Assembly (NCBI GenBank): GCA_016720825.1
Contig: JADKJV010000002.1
Coordinates: 310,001 to 374,000 of the forward strand
Length of the DNA stretch: 64,000 nucleotides
Direction: 5' to 3'
From: Chitinophagaceae bacterium
GTDB lineage: Bacteria > Bacteroidota > Bacteroidia > Chitinophagales > Chitinophagaceae
The position numbers were made by a program, and so were the translations under genes. Every line of letters starts with the position of its first letter. Position 1 is the first letter of the stretch. Of the stretch, positions 56,384-64,000 are shown piece after piece. Below the pieces are notes generated by a model, which was given only the letters and a program-made list of their open reading frames with translations, did not search any database and had not been told where the DNA came from.

Positions 56384-57616
56384 ATGGACACGCAGAGTAT
56401 AAAAAACCGTTTTGGCATTATCGGCAACGCACCGGCGCTGAACTATGCGTTGCAGGTGGCAACGCAGGTTGCGGCCACTGACCTGACTGTGCTGATCAAT
56501 GGTGAAAGCGGTGTGGGTAAGGAAGTATTCTCACAGATTATCCATGCTCTTTCTGCCAGGAAGCATAATCCATTTATTGCCGTGAACTGTGGTGCTATTC
56601 CCGAAGGCACGATTGACTCCGAATTATTCGGTCACGAAAAAGGGTCATTTACCGGCGCATCTGATGCACGTAAAGGATATTTCGAAACTGTATCCGGTGG
56701 CACCATTTTCCTCGATGAAATCGGGGAATTGCCATTGGGAACACAGGCCCGTTTATTAAGGGTGCTGGAAACCGGGGAATATATCCGGGTAGGTTCTTCC
56801 AAAGTGCAGAAAACAGATGTACGCGTGATTGCCGCCACCAACAAAGATTTACTGCAGCAGGTGCAGTCGGGAAAATTCAGGGAAGATCTGTATTACCGGT
56901 TGAGCACAGTACCCATCCGTGTACCTTCTTTACACGACAGGCCGGAGGATATCCATTTGCTGTTCCGCAAATTCGCGGGTGACTTTGCCAGCAAGTATAA
57001 AACAGTTCCGGTACAACTGGATGATGAAGCCAAAAACCTGTTAATAAACTACCCCTGGCCCGGCAATGTGCGTGAATTGAAGAATATTGCAGAGCAGATT
57101 TCTGTGTTATCAACGGATAAACTGATTACGGCCAAGGACCTGAATAAATTCCTGCAGCCATATTCAAGCAACAGGCTGCCGATGGTGGTTAACGGACAAA
57201 ATTCAAGCGGAGACTTCAGCAACGAAAGGGAAATCCTGTACAAGCTTTTCTTCGATATGAAAAAGGACGTTACAGAACTGAAAAGGATTTTCCTGGATAT
57301 GCTGCAGAACCCTGCCCTGGCTTCGCAGAACCAGCATTTCATCAATGAACTGAAAGAAATTAAAACAAACGATACGATCCAGCCGGTGATGGTTCAGCCA
57401 GCAATGTATAATACGCCGCAACCGGTAATGATGGATAACGGTATACAAGAGCATGTTGAAGTGGATGAGAGCCTCAACATCATGGATAAAGAAAAAGAAC
57501 TGATCGTAAAAGCGCTGAAAAAACATAAAAGCAAACGCCGGGATGCGGCACTTGACCTGGGCATCAGCGAAAGAACACTTTACAGGAAACTCAAAGAATA
57601 TGATATTGAAGAGTAA
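56384..57616 (+). CDS. Sigma-54-dependent transcriptional activator without receiver domain
   Basis: The 410-residue protein is an AAA+ activator with Walker A GESGVGKE (40-47), the GAFTGA-type loop as GSFTGA (87-92), Walker B GGTIFLDEIGELPL and a YPWPGNVREL element. A 140-residue linker is followed by a C-terminal Fis-type HTH (KSKRRDAALDLGISERTLYRKL). There is almost no N-terminal sensory domain, so activity may be set by concentration, a partner protein or the linker. The loop residue Ser instead of Ala in GAFTGA is seen in some functional activators. It overlaps lptE, so it may control envelope genes. Confidence 0.94.
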   Translation: MDTQSIKNRFGIIGNAPALNYALQVATQVAATDLTVLINGESGVGKEVFSQIIHALSARKHNPFIAVNCGAIPEGTIDSELFGHEKGSFTGASDARKGYFETVSGGTIFLDEIGELPLGTQARLLRVLETGEYIRVGSSKVQKTDVRVIAATNKDLLQQVQSGKFREDLYYRLSTVPIRVPSLHDRPEDIHLLFRKFAGDFASKYKTVPVQLDDEAKNLLINYPWPGNVRELKNIAEQISVLSTDKLITAKDLNKFLQPYSSNRLPMVVNGQNSSGDFSNEREILYKLFFDMKKDVTELKRIFLDMLQNPALASQNQHFINELKEIKTNDTIQPVMVQPAMYNTPQPVMMDNGIQEHVEVDESLNIMDKEKELIVKALKKHKSKRRDAALDLGISERTLYRKLKEYDIEE

Positions 57617-58169
57617 TCAGGAAAAAAAGTCAGGGAACAATACATTTAAATCAACCTTCACCCGGATGCTGATGGCCATTCCTGTTTTTGCCTTGCTGGC
57701 CTTGCTGGCAAATACGCCAACAGCCTGCTCGTATAAATTTAATGGCGCCAATATTCCTGATACAATCAAGACTGTCCGTGTCAATATGTTTGAAAACAGG
57801 GCACGGTACAATAATCCACTGATCAAAACGAGACTGACAGAAAAACTCAAACAGAAAATCATCAGCCAAACCAAATTGACACTAACGAATGGTGATAATC
57901 CGGATTGGGAAATCACCGGCTTTATCTCAGATTATTCTTTCAGTACATCAGCTATTTCCGGTCAACAGGTTGCCAGCAACCGGTTAACAGTTGCCGTTCA
58001 TTTAACGATTGATAAAAGAAGACAGGATAAAACGGAAGAAATCGATGTGATGCGTAGTTTTGAGTTTAAAGGAGATCAGTCATTTCAACAGGCCGAACAA
58101 GCCCTGGGTGATGAAATCATCCGTAACCTGACTGACGAAATTTTCAACAGGCTTTTTTCAAACTGGTAA
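57600..58169 (+). CDS. lptE: LptE family lipoprotein (LPS assembly)
   Basis: The start at 57600 overlaps the end of the activator gene by 17 bases and leaves a hydrophobic segment (MLMAIPVFALLALLANTPTAC) with a lipobox-like PTAC; a start at 57666 is also possible. The mature part matches the Bacteroidota LptE pattern: CSYKFNGANIPDTIKTVRVNMFENRA, LTEKLKQKIISQTKLTLTNG and WEITGFISDYSFS. LptE plugs the LptD barrel and delivers lipopolysaccharide to the outer leaflet. The length (about 189 residues) is normal. The order activator, lptE, helical protein, secG is one I believe recurs in this group. Confidence 0.88.
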   Translation: MILKSNQEKKSGNNTFKSTFTRMLMAIPVFALLALLANTPTACSYKFNGANIPDTIKTVRVNMFENRARYNNPLIKTRLTEKLKQKIISQTKLTLTNGDNPDWEITGFISDYSFSTSAISGQQVASNRLTVAVHLTIDKRRQDKTEEIDVMRSFEFKGDQSFQQAEQALGDEIIRNLTDEIFNRLFSNW

Positions 58170-58179
58170 ATAACCATAC

Positions 58180-59187
58180 ATGCTTTCATTAAGGGATCAG
58201 CTTGCGTTTGCCATTACGGGTAAAGAAAACCTGGAGGCCTGTAGCCAGGCTGAACTGGAACAACTGGTCAACCGTCACCCCTATTTCCCGCTTGGTCATT
58301 TATTACTCGCTTCCAAAAACAGGCAGACTGATATTCATTCGGGCAATCTTTCACTTTATTTCCAGCATACGTTATGGGCGAAGGCTTGGTTGAATGAGGA
58401 AGGTGGCAGTGGGCAGGTGGCAGGTGAGCAGGTTGCAGGAGGCAGTATGCAGGAGGCAGGAAGGCAGGATGCAGGCGAAGCCCGGGATAGTGAAACTTAT
58501 TCCGGGGAGCGGGGCAGGTGGGGGCAGCAGGTGAGCAGGGGCGAAGAAGACAGGAGACGAATGAAACTTCCGGGTACAGGAGGCAGGTGGGCAGGTGGCA
58601 GGGAAACCCGGGAAACGGATAATCCTGCTTTTGAGATGGCGGAGGAGGTTTTGATAACGGAACCGGTAATATCAAACCAGGTTGTTGAAGAGCACAATTT
58701 GGAAACGAATACCCCTGAACCTGGAGATGTTTTGCCTGTGACTAATGAAACTGAGGGGGAAAAAGAAGTTGTTTTACCTGCTTTTAGTTTTACGCCTGTT
58801 GAACCGGGGAAAAATGACCTCATATTTGAACCTTACCATACGGTGGATTATTTCGCTTCACAGGGGATCAAAGCCACGGAAGAAGAAAAACCGGCCGATA
58901 ATTTCGGGGTGCAGCTGAAACGGTTTACCGACTGGCTGAAAGTGATGAAAAAACTACCGTTAAAAGAGGTTTCTGAACAGGCTACAGACCCCCAGGCGGA
59001 GCAAAAAGTGGAAAAAATGGCAGCCAGTTCCCTCCAGGAAAAGGAAGTGATGACTGAGGCCATGGCGGAAGTCTGGGAAAAGCAGGGGAATAAAGCCAAA
59101 GCCATTGAAATTTATGGCAAATTAAGTTTGCTTGATCCCTCTAAAATGGCTTATTTTGCAGCCAAAATTGCCGATTTAAAGAAATAG
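58180..59187 (+). CDS. Helical (TPR-like) protein containing an in-frame repeat array
   Basis: The N-terminal part (MLSLRDQLAFAITGKENLEA through FQHTLWAKAWLNEE, residues 1-71) and the C-terminal part (LKRFTDWLKVMKKLPLKEV, then EVMTEAMAEVWEKQGNKAKAIEIYGKLSLLDPSKMAYFAAKIADL) look like one conserved Bacteroidota protein with a C-terminal TPR-like helix pair. Residues about 72-146 come from a GGCAGGT-type heptamer array (58394-58612) and read as low-complexity G, E, Q, R, A and S. The frame stays open through the insertion. Its function is unknown. It lies ten bases after lptE and seven bases before secG. Confidence 0.85.
   Translation: MLSLRDQLAFAITGKENLEACSQAELEQLVNRHPYFPLGHLLLASKNRQTDIHSGNLSLYFQHTLWAKAWLNEEGGSGQVAGEQVAGGSMQEAGRQDAGEARDSETYSGERGRWGQQVSRGEEDRRRMKLPGTGGRWAGGRETRETDNPAFEMAEEVLITEPVISNQVVEEHNLETNTPEPGDVLPVTNETEGEKEVVLPAFSFTPVEPGKNDLIFEPYHTVDYFASQGIKATEEEKPADNFGVQLKRFTDWLKVMKKLPLKEVSEQATDPQAEQKVEKMAASSLQEKEVMTEAMAEVWEKQGNKAKAIEIYGKLSLLDPSKMAYFAAKIADLKK
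58394..58612. repeat. GGCAGGT heptamer array inside a coding sequence
   Basis: About 20 degenerate GGCAGGT/GAGCAGG/GGCAGGA units surround a core GAAGCCCGGGATAGTGAA...TTCCGG at 58477-58505. Reversed, the same array and core occur in the intergenic element at 37.3-37.46 kb. A weaker second core copy is near 58542-58575. Confidence 0.88.
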
Positions 59188-59194
59188 AAAAGAC

Positions 59195-59584
59195 ATGACA
59201 ACTATCTTCATTATACTCGTGGTGCTGGCTTCTGTGATACTGGCCCTCATTGTTTTAGTTCAAAATCCCAAAGGTGGCGGACTGGCCGGTTCAATCGGCG
59301 GTTTCAGCAACCAACTGATGGGCGTTAAGCAAACTACAGATGTACTGGAAAAAGGTACCTGGCTTTTCGGCGGTGTTGTAGCTGCCCTTTGCCTGTTATC
59401 AGTGGTTTTTATCCCTAAAGAAGGTACGGCTTCCTCAACTGGTCCTGATGCTACAAATGCCACTGCACCATCAGCCCCCAAAACCATGCCCGTCAATTCA
59501 GTTAACATGAATCCCGGTGGTGCAACCACACCTGCGACTACACCGACAACAACTCCCACTACCCCCGCCGGTGGTGGTAAATAA
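59195..59584 (+). CDS. secG: Preprotein translocase subunit SecG
   Basis: The 129-residue protein has two membrane helices (residues 2-21 and 52-72) and the SecG loop NPKGGGLAGSIGGFSNQLMGVK. A low-complexity tail rich in T, P, A and G (NPGGATTPATTPTTTPTTPAG) follows, as is common in Bacteroidota SecG. It supports SecYE in protein export. A terminator follows the stop codon. Confidence 0.94.
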   Translation: MTTIFIILVVLASVILALIVLVQNPKGGGLAGSIGGFSNQLMGVKQTTDVLEKGTWLFGGVVAALCLLSVVFIPKEGTASSTGPDATNATAPSAPKTMPVNSVNMNPGGATTPATTPTTTPTTPAGGGK

Positions 59585-59603
59585 TATTAAGATTTTACAA
59601 GAG

Positions 59604-59630
59604 ACCCCGGCCTATGCGTCGGGGTTTTTT
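59604..59630 (+). terminator. Intrinsic terminator after secG
   Basis: An ACCCCG/CGGGGT stem is followed by six T. It divides the lptE-secG group from mltG. Confidence 0.8.
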
Positions 59631-59646
59631 ATTTAATTTGGAGTTT

Positions 59647-60693
59647 ATGAAGCGTAAAAGTATCGTGATCCTCGTGGTTACACTGGTTGTAGTGACCATA
59701 TCTTTTGCCGGCTGGAAATTATACGGACCCGCTGTCAGCACCCCACAAGGTGAATTCCTGTACATAAAAACGGGTGCGACACTGGATGATGTTGAAAATG
59801 AATTGCTGGATAAAGGATTTATAGATGGCAGCAAATGGTATGGATTTACCGTGAAAATCCTTCGTTTTAAAAACGTAAAACCCGGACGTTATAAAATCAC
59901 CAAAGGCATGAGTCTGATAAAACTCGTTCGCATGCTCAGGGCCGGTGACCAGCAAAAAGTAAACCTCGTTATCACCAAGCTTCGTTTGCGTGAATCATTG
60001 GCTGCAAAAGTTGCAGCATCTTTTGAATGTGATTCTGCCACTTTCATGGCTTATATCAGCAACAATGATACCCTTAAAAAATTCGGGCTCGATACAAATA
60101 CCCTGATGGCGGCCGTGATGCCTTACACCTACAGCCTGAACTGGAACAGCAGTGCCGATAAAATTTTCAGGGACATAGAATCAGCTTACCGGAAATTCTG
60201 GAATGCAGAAAGGAAAGCAAAAGCAGATTCAATACACCTGACCCCGTTGCAAGTATCTGCGCTGGCTTCTATCGTAGAGGAAGAGACCCGCAATCGGGAG
60301 GATAAATATAAAATCGCCAGCACATACCTAAACCGGATCCGCACATCCATGAAACTCCAGGCCGATCCAACGGTGAAATTTGCCATGAAGGATTTCGGAT
60401 TGAAGCGGGTACTGGGAGTTCACCTGAAAACAGATTCCCCGTACAATACGTACATGTATGCCGGTATCCCACCAGGACCGATCTGTACCCCATCCGTTGA
60501 AAGCCTGGATGCGGTACTCGATGCCCCTAAAACAGAATATTTATATTTTGTAGCCAGCAGCAAATTTGACGGCAGCAGCGTTTTCACCACGAATTATTCA
60601 GATCACCTGAAATATGCCAGAGAATACCAGCAGGAACTGACCCGGCGCATGGACTCCGTTAAAAAAGCGAAGGCCGTTACCCCACAGCCATGA
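59647..60693 (+). CDS. mltG: Endolytic murein transglycosylase MltG
   Basis: MltG cuts nascent glycan strands in peptidoglycan and may set strand length. I start it at 59647 (MKRKSIVILVVTLVVVTISFAGW), giving a single N-terminal anchor. A LysM-like region (EFLYIKTGATLDDVENELLDKGFI) precedes the YceG catalytic domain. The catalytic glutamate lies in ASIVEEETRNREDKYKIASTYLNR (near residue 211), and NTYMYAGIPPGPICTPSVESLDA is the usual C-terminal motif. The 348-residue length is normal. The next gene overlaps by four bases. Confidence 0.95.
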   Translation: MKRKSIVILVVTLVVVTISFAGWKLYGPAVSTPQGEFLYIKTGATLDDVENELLDKGFIDGSKWYGFTVKILRFKNVKPGRYKITKGMSLIKLVRMLRAGDQQKVNLVITKLRLRESLAAKVAASFECDSATFMAYISNNDTLKKFGLDTNTLMAAVMPYTYSLNWNSSADKIFRDIESAYRKFWNAERKAKADSIHLTPLQVSALASIVEEETRNREDKYKIASTYLNRIRTSMKLQADPTVKFAMKDFGLKRVLGVHLKTDSPYNTYMYAGIPPGPICTPSVESLDAVLDAPKTEYLYFVASSKFDGSSVFTTNYSDHLKYAREYQQELTRRMDSVKKAKAVTPQP

Positions 60694-61658
60694 GCCCTTT
60701 AAAACATATCCGCCATAAAGTTTCCCGCTCATTGCCCGCCCAGTTTTTCGTGCGGCGGAGTAAAGTGACTACACTCCCCGGATTCAGGGGTATCCCGATC
60801 TATGATGTAGTGCTGTTTTTTATCAAACAGGTGCAAACAGTCGGATTGCAGGAAAGGGCCTCTTCCATCGCATTTAATTTTGTGATGGCTATCCCCCCTT
60901 CTATCATATTCCTGTTTACTTTGATCCCCTTCCTGCCGATTTCAAGGGATTTTGAAACCCAACTGTATGAACTGATCAGGGATGTAGTACCCGGGCAAAA
61001 GGATAACTCGGTGCTGATAAGTTTCCTGCAGGACTTCATCAACAATCCCCGGAACGGTTTATTGTCTGTCGGTTTCATCCTTTCTATTTTCTTTTCTTCA
61101 AACGCTATCATGGGCGTGATGCGTTCTTTCGACAAGAACTATAGCGGATTTAAAAAAAGAACAGGCCTGCAAAAAAGACTCACAGCCTTACAAATCACTT
61201 TTGTGCTGTTTGTATTTGTTTTTGCCACTATCCTTTTATTGGTAGGACAAGGGCAGGTACTGAAAGTAATCGGTATTAAAAGTCAATGGGTACGGTCAGC
61301 CATCCTCAACCTGCGCTGGCTATTTATTGTCATCCTGCTTTTTGCATCCGTATCGTTTATATACCGGCATGCCCCGGCTGTCCATAAAAAATGGCGGATG
61401 ATCAACCCGGGCTCTATACTCGCTACTTTTATGATGCTGTCTCTCACACTGGTATTTTCCTGGTGGGTAAGCCGTTTCGGTAATTACAACGAACTCTATG
61501 GTTCTATCGGAACCGTGTTGATCCTTATGCTTATGATTTACTTTAATTCACTGGTATTGCTGATTGGTTTTGAACTGAATGTAAGTATCAGCTCCCTGCA
61601 GAAAATTGCGGAGGAACGGAACAATAATCTGCCGGACGGAGATGAAAAATCAACATAA
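60690..61658 (+). CDS. YihY/virulence factor BrkB family membrane protein
   Basis: The 322-residue protein has six hydrophobic segments. Family motifs include RASSIAFNFVMAIPPSIIFLFTLIPFLP and the C-terminal YNELYGSIGTVLILMLMIYFNSLVLLIGFELN. The family was once called ribonuclease BN, but this is not a nuclease; it is an inner-membrane protein, and some members take part in lipid transport to the outer membrane. The ATG overlaps the mltG stop as ATGA, so the two are co-translated. Confidence 0.92.
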   Translation: MSPLKHIRHKVSRSLPAQFFVRRSKVTTLPGFRGIPIYDVVLFFIKQVQTVGLQERASSIAFNFVMAIPPSIIFLFTLIPFLPISRDFETQLYELIRDVVPGQKDNSVLISFLQDFINNPRNGLLSVGFILSIFFSSNAIMGVMRSFDKNYSGFKKRTGLQKRLTALQITFVLFVFVFATILLLVGQGQVLKVIGIKSQWVRSAILNLRWLFIVILLFASVSFIYRHAPAVHKKWRMINPGSILATFMMLSLTLVFSWWVSRFGNYNELYGSIGTVLILMLMIYFNSLVLLIGFELNVSISSLQKIAEERNNNLPDGDEKST

Positions 61659-61690
61659 ATCCCGACATTTGACCTGATAAAAAATTAAAT

Positions 61691-62296
61691 ATGAAGAAAT
61701 ACTTTTTTGCAGCATTCCCGATTGCAGCTATCGCTTTGGCCAGTCTGAAACCCGTTGGTGAACCTTTACCAATCGGCGCAGACATCCCCCAGTCAACCGT
61801 AAAAATGAAAGATATCAGCGGAAGCGAAGTATCATTCAACGATACTAAAACGGATAAAGGCCTGGTCGTGATGTTCAGCTGCAATACCTGCCCCGTCGTT
61901 AAAAAATACCAGAGCCGTACGCTTGAAGTATGCAAATATGCAAAAGGCATGGGGCTGGGTGTTATCCTCCTCAACTCCAATGAAGCGACCCGCGATGAAG
62001 GTGATTCTTATGAGGACATGAAAGCCTATGCAGCCGAACAGCATTATTTCTTCAACTACGTTCTTGATAACCATTCTGCCATGGCAGATGCGTTCGGTGC
62101 TAACCGCACACCCGAGGTTTACATTTTCGATAAAAACGGCAAACTGGCTTACCACGGCGCCATTGATGATAACATGGAAAGCCCCGATGTTGTAACCCGC
62201 AAACATGCAATCATAGCCATTGATGAAATCCTCGCAGGCCGTGAAGTAACACAGAAACTTACCCGGTCGGTTGGCTGTACAATTAAACGACAATAA
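61691..62296 (+). CDS. Exported thioredoxin-fold (redoxin) protein
   Basis: The 201-residue protein starts with a hydrophobic signal (YFFAAFPIAAIALASLKPVG). The thioredoxin-like core has the redox pair Cys64 and Cys67 in FSCNTCPVVKKYQ, in place of the usual W-C-x-x-C. HTPEV-type ANRTPEVYIFDKNGKLAYHGAIDD is typical of the AhpC/TSA-like redoxin group. It may act as a periplasmic thiol oxidoreductase or peroxiredoxin; the sequence does not decide. A strong terminator follows. Confidence 0.88.
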   Translation: MKKYFFAAFPIAAIALASLKPVGEPLPIGADIPQSTVKMKDISGSEVSFNDTKTDKGLVVMFSCNTCPVVKKYQSRTLEVCKYAKGMGLGVILLNSNEATRDEGDSYEDMKAYAAEQHYFFNYVLDNHSAMADAFGANRTPEVYIFDKNGKLAYHGAIDDNMESPDVVTRKHAIIAIDEILAGREVTQKLTRSVGCTIKRQ

Positions 62297-62317
62297 GCGA
62301 AGTTTTTAGATAAGAGA

Positions 62318-62346
62318 AAGGCTGCCTGGGAAGGCGGCCTTTTTTG
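62318..62346 (+). terminator. Intrinsic terminator after the redoxin gene
   Basis: AAGGCTGCC and GGCGGCCTT pair around TGGGAA and are followed by six T. Confidence 0.85.
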
Positions 62347-62353
62347 TTTTATG

Positions 62354-62610
62354 TTGGAGGTTGGAAGTTGGAGGTTGAACCCGAAAGTTCGAAGTCTCTA
62401 AACAAGTTGGAATGTTGGAGAGTTGGATTGTTGGATTGTTTCCTGAATCTGCAATCCCAAAATCGTTTCGAAATATCTTGATATTCGAAAAAATAAAGAC
62501 ACTACAAATTGAAGAACCTTCCAACTCTCCAACAATCAAACATTCCAACAATTTGAGAGACTTCGATCTGTCGGGTTCAACCTCCAACCTCCAACTTCCA
62601 ACCTCCAACC
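62354..62610. repeat. Long inverted element of TTGGAGG and TTGGATTG units
   Basis: The left arm (62354-62437) has TTGGAGG/TTGGAAG heptamers, then GTTGAACCCGA, TCGAAGTCTCT and TTGGAATG/TTGGAGAG/TTGGATTG units. The right arm (62519-62610) repeats these blocks as reverse complements in reverse order, including CGGGTTCAACC and AGAGACTTCGA. The centre is AT-rich with TCTTGATATTCGA. This fills most of the 419-base gap between the redoxin gene and a small membrane protein gene; nothing else is visible there. Confidence 0.9.
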
Positions 62611-62715
62611 CCAGTAACATTTCTATCAAATCGTTTCCGGGTACAGTTTATGGAATTTCTCACCAGCCGCATCTCACCCTCATGGGCCTGGCCCTCAAAC
62701 CTCAAATCACCGCTT

Positions 62716-62901
62716 ATGATACACAAAACCTGGATCAGCCGTATTGTCATTTTCCTGTTTATGGTATTAGTGGGATTTTCCCTCAAGAATGCATTCAGCA
62801 GTGGCAGTTTTATTGCCATCATGCTGGCAACAGTCAGCCTGTGTGCCGGTATTTACTTTGTTCATATTCTCCAGAAAATTAAAGCAGAAGCAAACCGCTA
62901 A
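62716..62901 (+). CDS. Small membrane protein, 61 residues
   Basis: From the ATG at 62716 the product is MIHKTWISRIVIFLFMVLVG and a second hydrophobic stretch (GSFIAIMLATVSLCAGIYFV), ending in a basic tail (KIKAEANR). Two membrane helices are likely. The start choice drops an upstream region rich in proline that looks non-coding. I recognise no family; it may be a small envelope protein. Confidence 0.6.
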   Translation: MIHKTWISRIVIFLFMVLVGFSLKNAFSSGSFIAIMLATVSLCAGIYFVHILQKIKAEANR

Positions 62902-62915
62902 AATGCGGTGTAGGA

Positions 62916-63398
62916 TTAACGTCCGAGTATAGCCATGATTTCTTTTTCCAGCTTCTGCGGGGTCAGCGGTTGTTCAAAAAACTTCCGCTGGCCTGTTTTT
63001 GGATTCACCAGCAGGGTTGCCGGAATGGCCCCGGTCCAGCTACTGTCAATTTTCGGACAGAAATAATCGGCATTCGTTTCATCCAGCCAGGCAAGTGGTG
63101 AGGTGAAATGCCGCTGGTTAACTGTTTTGACGATTCCTTCGGGGAAGTCTTCCCTGGAATCAAGGCTAACCAGCAAGATCTGCAGGCTGTCTTTTCCGAA
63201 TTTCTTTACGGTTTCTTCAAAGCCCGGGATTTCTGCAATACAAGGCTTGCACCAGGTAGCCCAGAAATTTACCAGCATAGGCACACGGGTATCCCGAATG
63301 AGCGTTTCCAGTTCTGTTACTTTCATGGGAATAACGACCTGCGACTGCACACTTTGCAGGCAGCATAAAAAGCAGAGGATGAAGAGACCTTTTTTCAT
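62916..63398 (-). CDS. TlpA-like exported thioredoxin
   Basis: The 160-residue protein has a signal peptide (MKKGLFILCFLCCLQSVQSQ) and a TlpA/ResA-type thioredoxin domain with active site WCKPC (Cys50 and Cys53) in MLVNFWATWCKPCIAEIPGF. The cis-proline segment is IPATLLVNP. It probably reduces or rearranges disulfides in the periplasm, for instance during cytochrome c maturation. Its start overlaps the trmH stop by four bases, so the two form one operon. Confidence 0.92.
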   Translation of the reverse strand: MKKGLFILCFLCCLQSVQSQVVIPMKVTELETLIRDTRVPMLVNFWATWCKPCIAEIPGFEETVKKFGKDSLQILLVSLDSREDFPEGIVKTVNQRHFTSPLAWLDETNADYFCPKIDSSWTGAIPATLLVNPKTGQRKFFEQPLTPQKLEKEIMAILGR

Positions 63399-64000
63399 TT
63401 TTCTAACCCGTTTTCATTTTCCAGTTCCAAACCCCATTCGTTCAGCAGGGAATCACGCTGGGCCTGGTCCATGTGAGGACGGTCAAAATGACCAGCCAGT
63501 TGTTTTTGCCTGAAAGCTTCGTACAAAGTAACCGCACAGGCCACACTGATATTCAGCGATCGGATAATTCCCACCTGCGGGATAATAAAGTTCCCGTCGG
63601 CCAATGCCCTGATTTCATCTGTTACACCGCTGTGCTCATTGCCGAAAACAAGTGCAATGCTTCCTGTAAAATCAATCGCATGAAGTGATACTGCATCACT
63701 GCTGAGATGCGTCGTTAATATTTTAGAATACCGTTTGCGCAATGCAGCAAAACATTCACTGGCATCAGTAAATTGGTGTACCGTCAGCCATTTGGCCGCA
63801 CTGGAACTGCTTTTAGCGCCCCATTTTTTATGTGGAGGGATCTTTGTATTCAAAATGTAAATATCCTGCACACCCACAGCATCACAGGTACGCATGACTG
63901 CTGAAATATTATGCGGGTCTGTTACATTTTCAAGCACAATTGTAATATCACCCTGTCTTTTGTTCAGTACTGAAGTAAGTCTTTCTGTTCTTTCCGGTGT
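63395..64000 (-). CDS. trmH: tRNA (guanosine-2'-O-)-methyltransferase TrmH, 5' end outside window
   Basis: TrmH methylates the ribose of G18 in the tRNA D-loop. The frame is open to the window edge, and upstream of the internal ATG-like codons it reads TPERTERLTSVLNKRQGDITIVLENV, the true TrmH N-terminus, so the gene continues beyond 64000. SPOUT motifs are visible: ENVTDPHNISAVMRTCDAVGV, then IALVFGNEHSGVTDE and the knot segment IPQVGIIRSLNISVACAVTLYEAFRQ. The visible part is about 201 residues. Confidence 0.93.
   Translation of the reverse strand, partial: TPERTERLTSVLNKRQGDITIVLENVTDPHNISAVMRTCDAVGVQDIYILNTKIPPHKKWGAKSSSSAAKWLTVHQFTDASECFAALRKRYSKILTTHLSSDAVSLHAIDFTGSIALVFGNEHSGVTDEIRALADGNFIIPQVGIIRSLNISVACAVTLYEAFRQKQLAGHFDRPHMDQAQRDSLLNEWGLELENENGLEK

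Overview
The window comes from a chromosome of the phylum Bacteroidota, most likely family Chitinophagaceae or a close relative. Evidence for this includes two SusC-like receptors with N-terminal carboxypeptidase-regulatory-like domains, a third outer-membrane barrel protein, a BlaI/M56/TonB_C signalling pair, a DUF2279 protein and kelch/CHAT secreted proteins. Shine-Dalgarno-like leaders are largely absent, and several genes are preceded by the Bacteroidota -7 promoter element TAnnTTTG. No plasmid, prophage, insertion sequence or CRISPR array is visible. The window opens inside a glycosyltransferase gene and closes inside trmH.

Layout: 0-2.8 kb, two overlapping glycosyltransferases facing ftsE. 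2.9-5.6 kb, a BlaI-type repressor and an M56 peptidase with two TonB_C domains, behind twin operators. 5.6-10.9 kb, housekeeping genes (purM, ribF, holA), a lipoprotein and a coiled-coil membrane protein. 11.0-13.1 kb, an exported actin-fold (Ppx/GppA-like) protein and a second coiled-coil paralogue. 13.3-19.1 kb, a TonB-dependent receptor, purC, a small lipoprotein and a lactonase. 19.1-24.8 kb, a heme/iron uptake operon (small membrane protein, receptor, HmuT, HmuU, HmuV). 24.9-35.0 kb, trhO, a penicillin acylase, lemA with an M48 peptidase, pcm, a phosphohexomutase, DUF2279 and a phosphoribosyltransferase. 35.1-41.5 kb, two Fe-S oxidoreductase genes separated by a 4.3-kb segment with a secreted protein, DinB, LysE, Crp and ATP-grasp genes. 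42.4-42.9 kb, a tRNA-Gly(CCC) gene inside a run of tRNA-like repeats. 42.9-52.2 kb, an operon of a secreted TPR-CHAT protease and two kelch beta-propeller proteins with 6 and 12 blades. 52.5-64 kb, an outer-membrane receptor, miaB, a sigma-54 activator, lptE, secG, mltG, a YihY protein, thioredoxin-fold proteins and trmH.

Two features run through the whole window. First, about 13 loci carry families of degenerate 7-8-base tandem repeats, often as inverted arms and often starting at a stop codon; one array lies in frame inside a coding sequence. Second, 15 genes are broken by about 19 single-base indels, mostly in short homopolymers. In each case the second frame continues the same protein, so these are best read as sequencing or assembly errors. 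I give such genes as whole spans and state the break point.

The most promising candidates for something undescribed are the CHAT/kelch operon, the tRNA-like array with hairpins replacing the anticodon region, the stop-codon-linked heptamer elements, and the coiled-coil/actin-fold trio.
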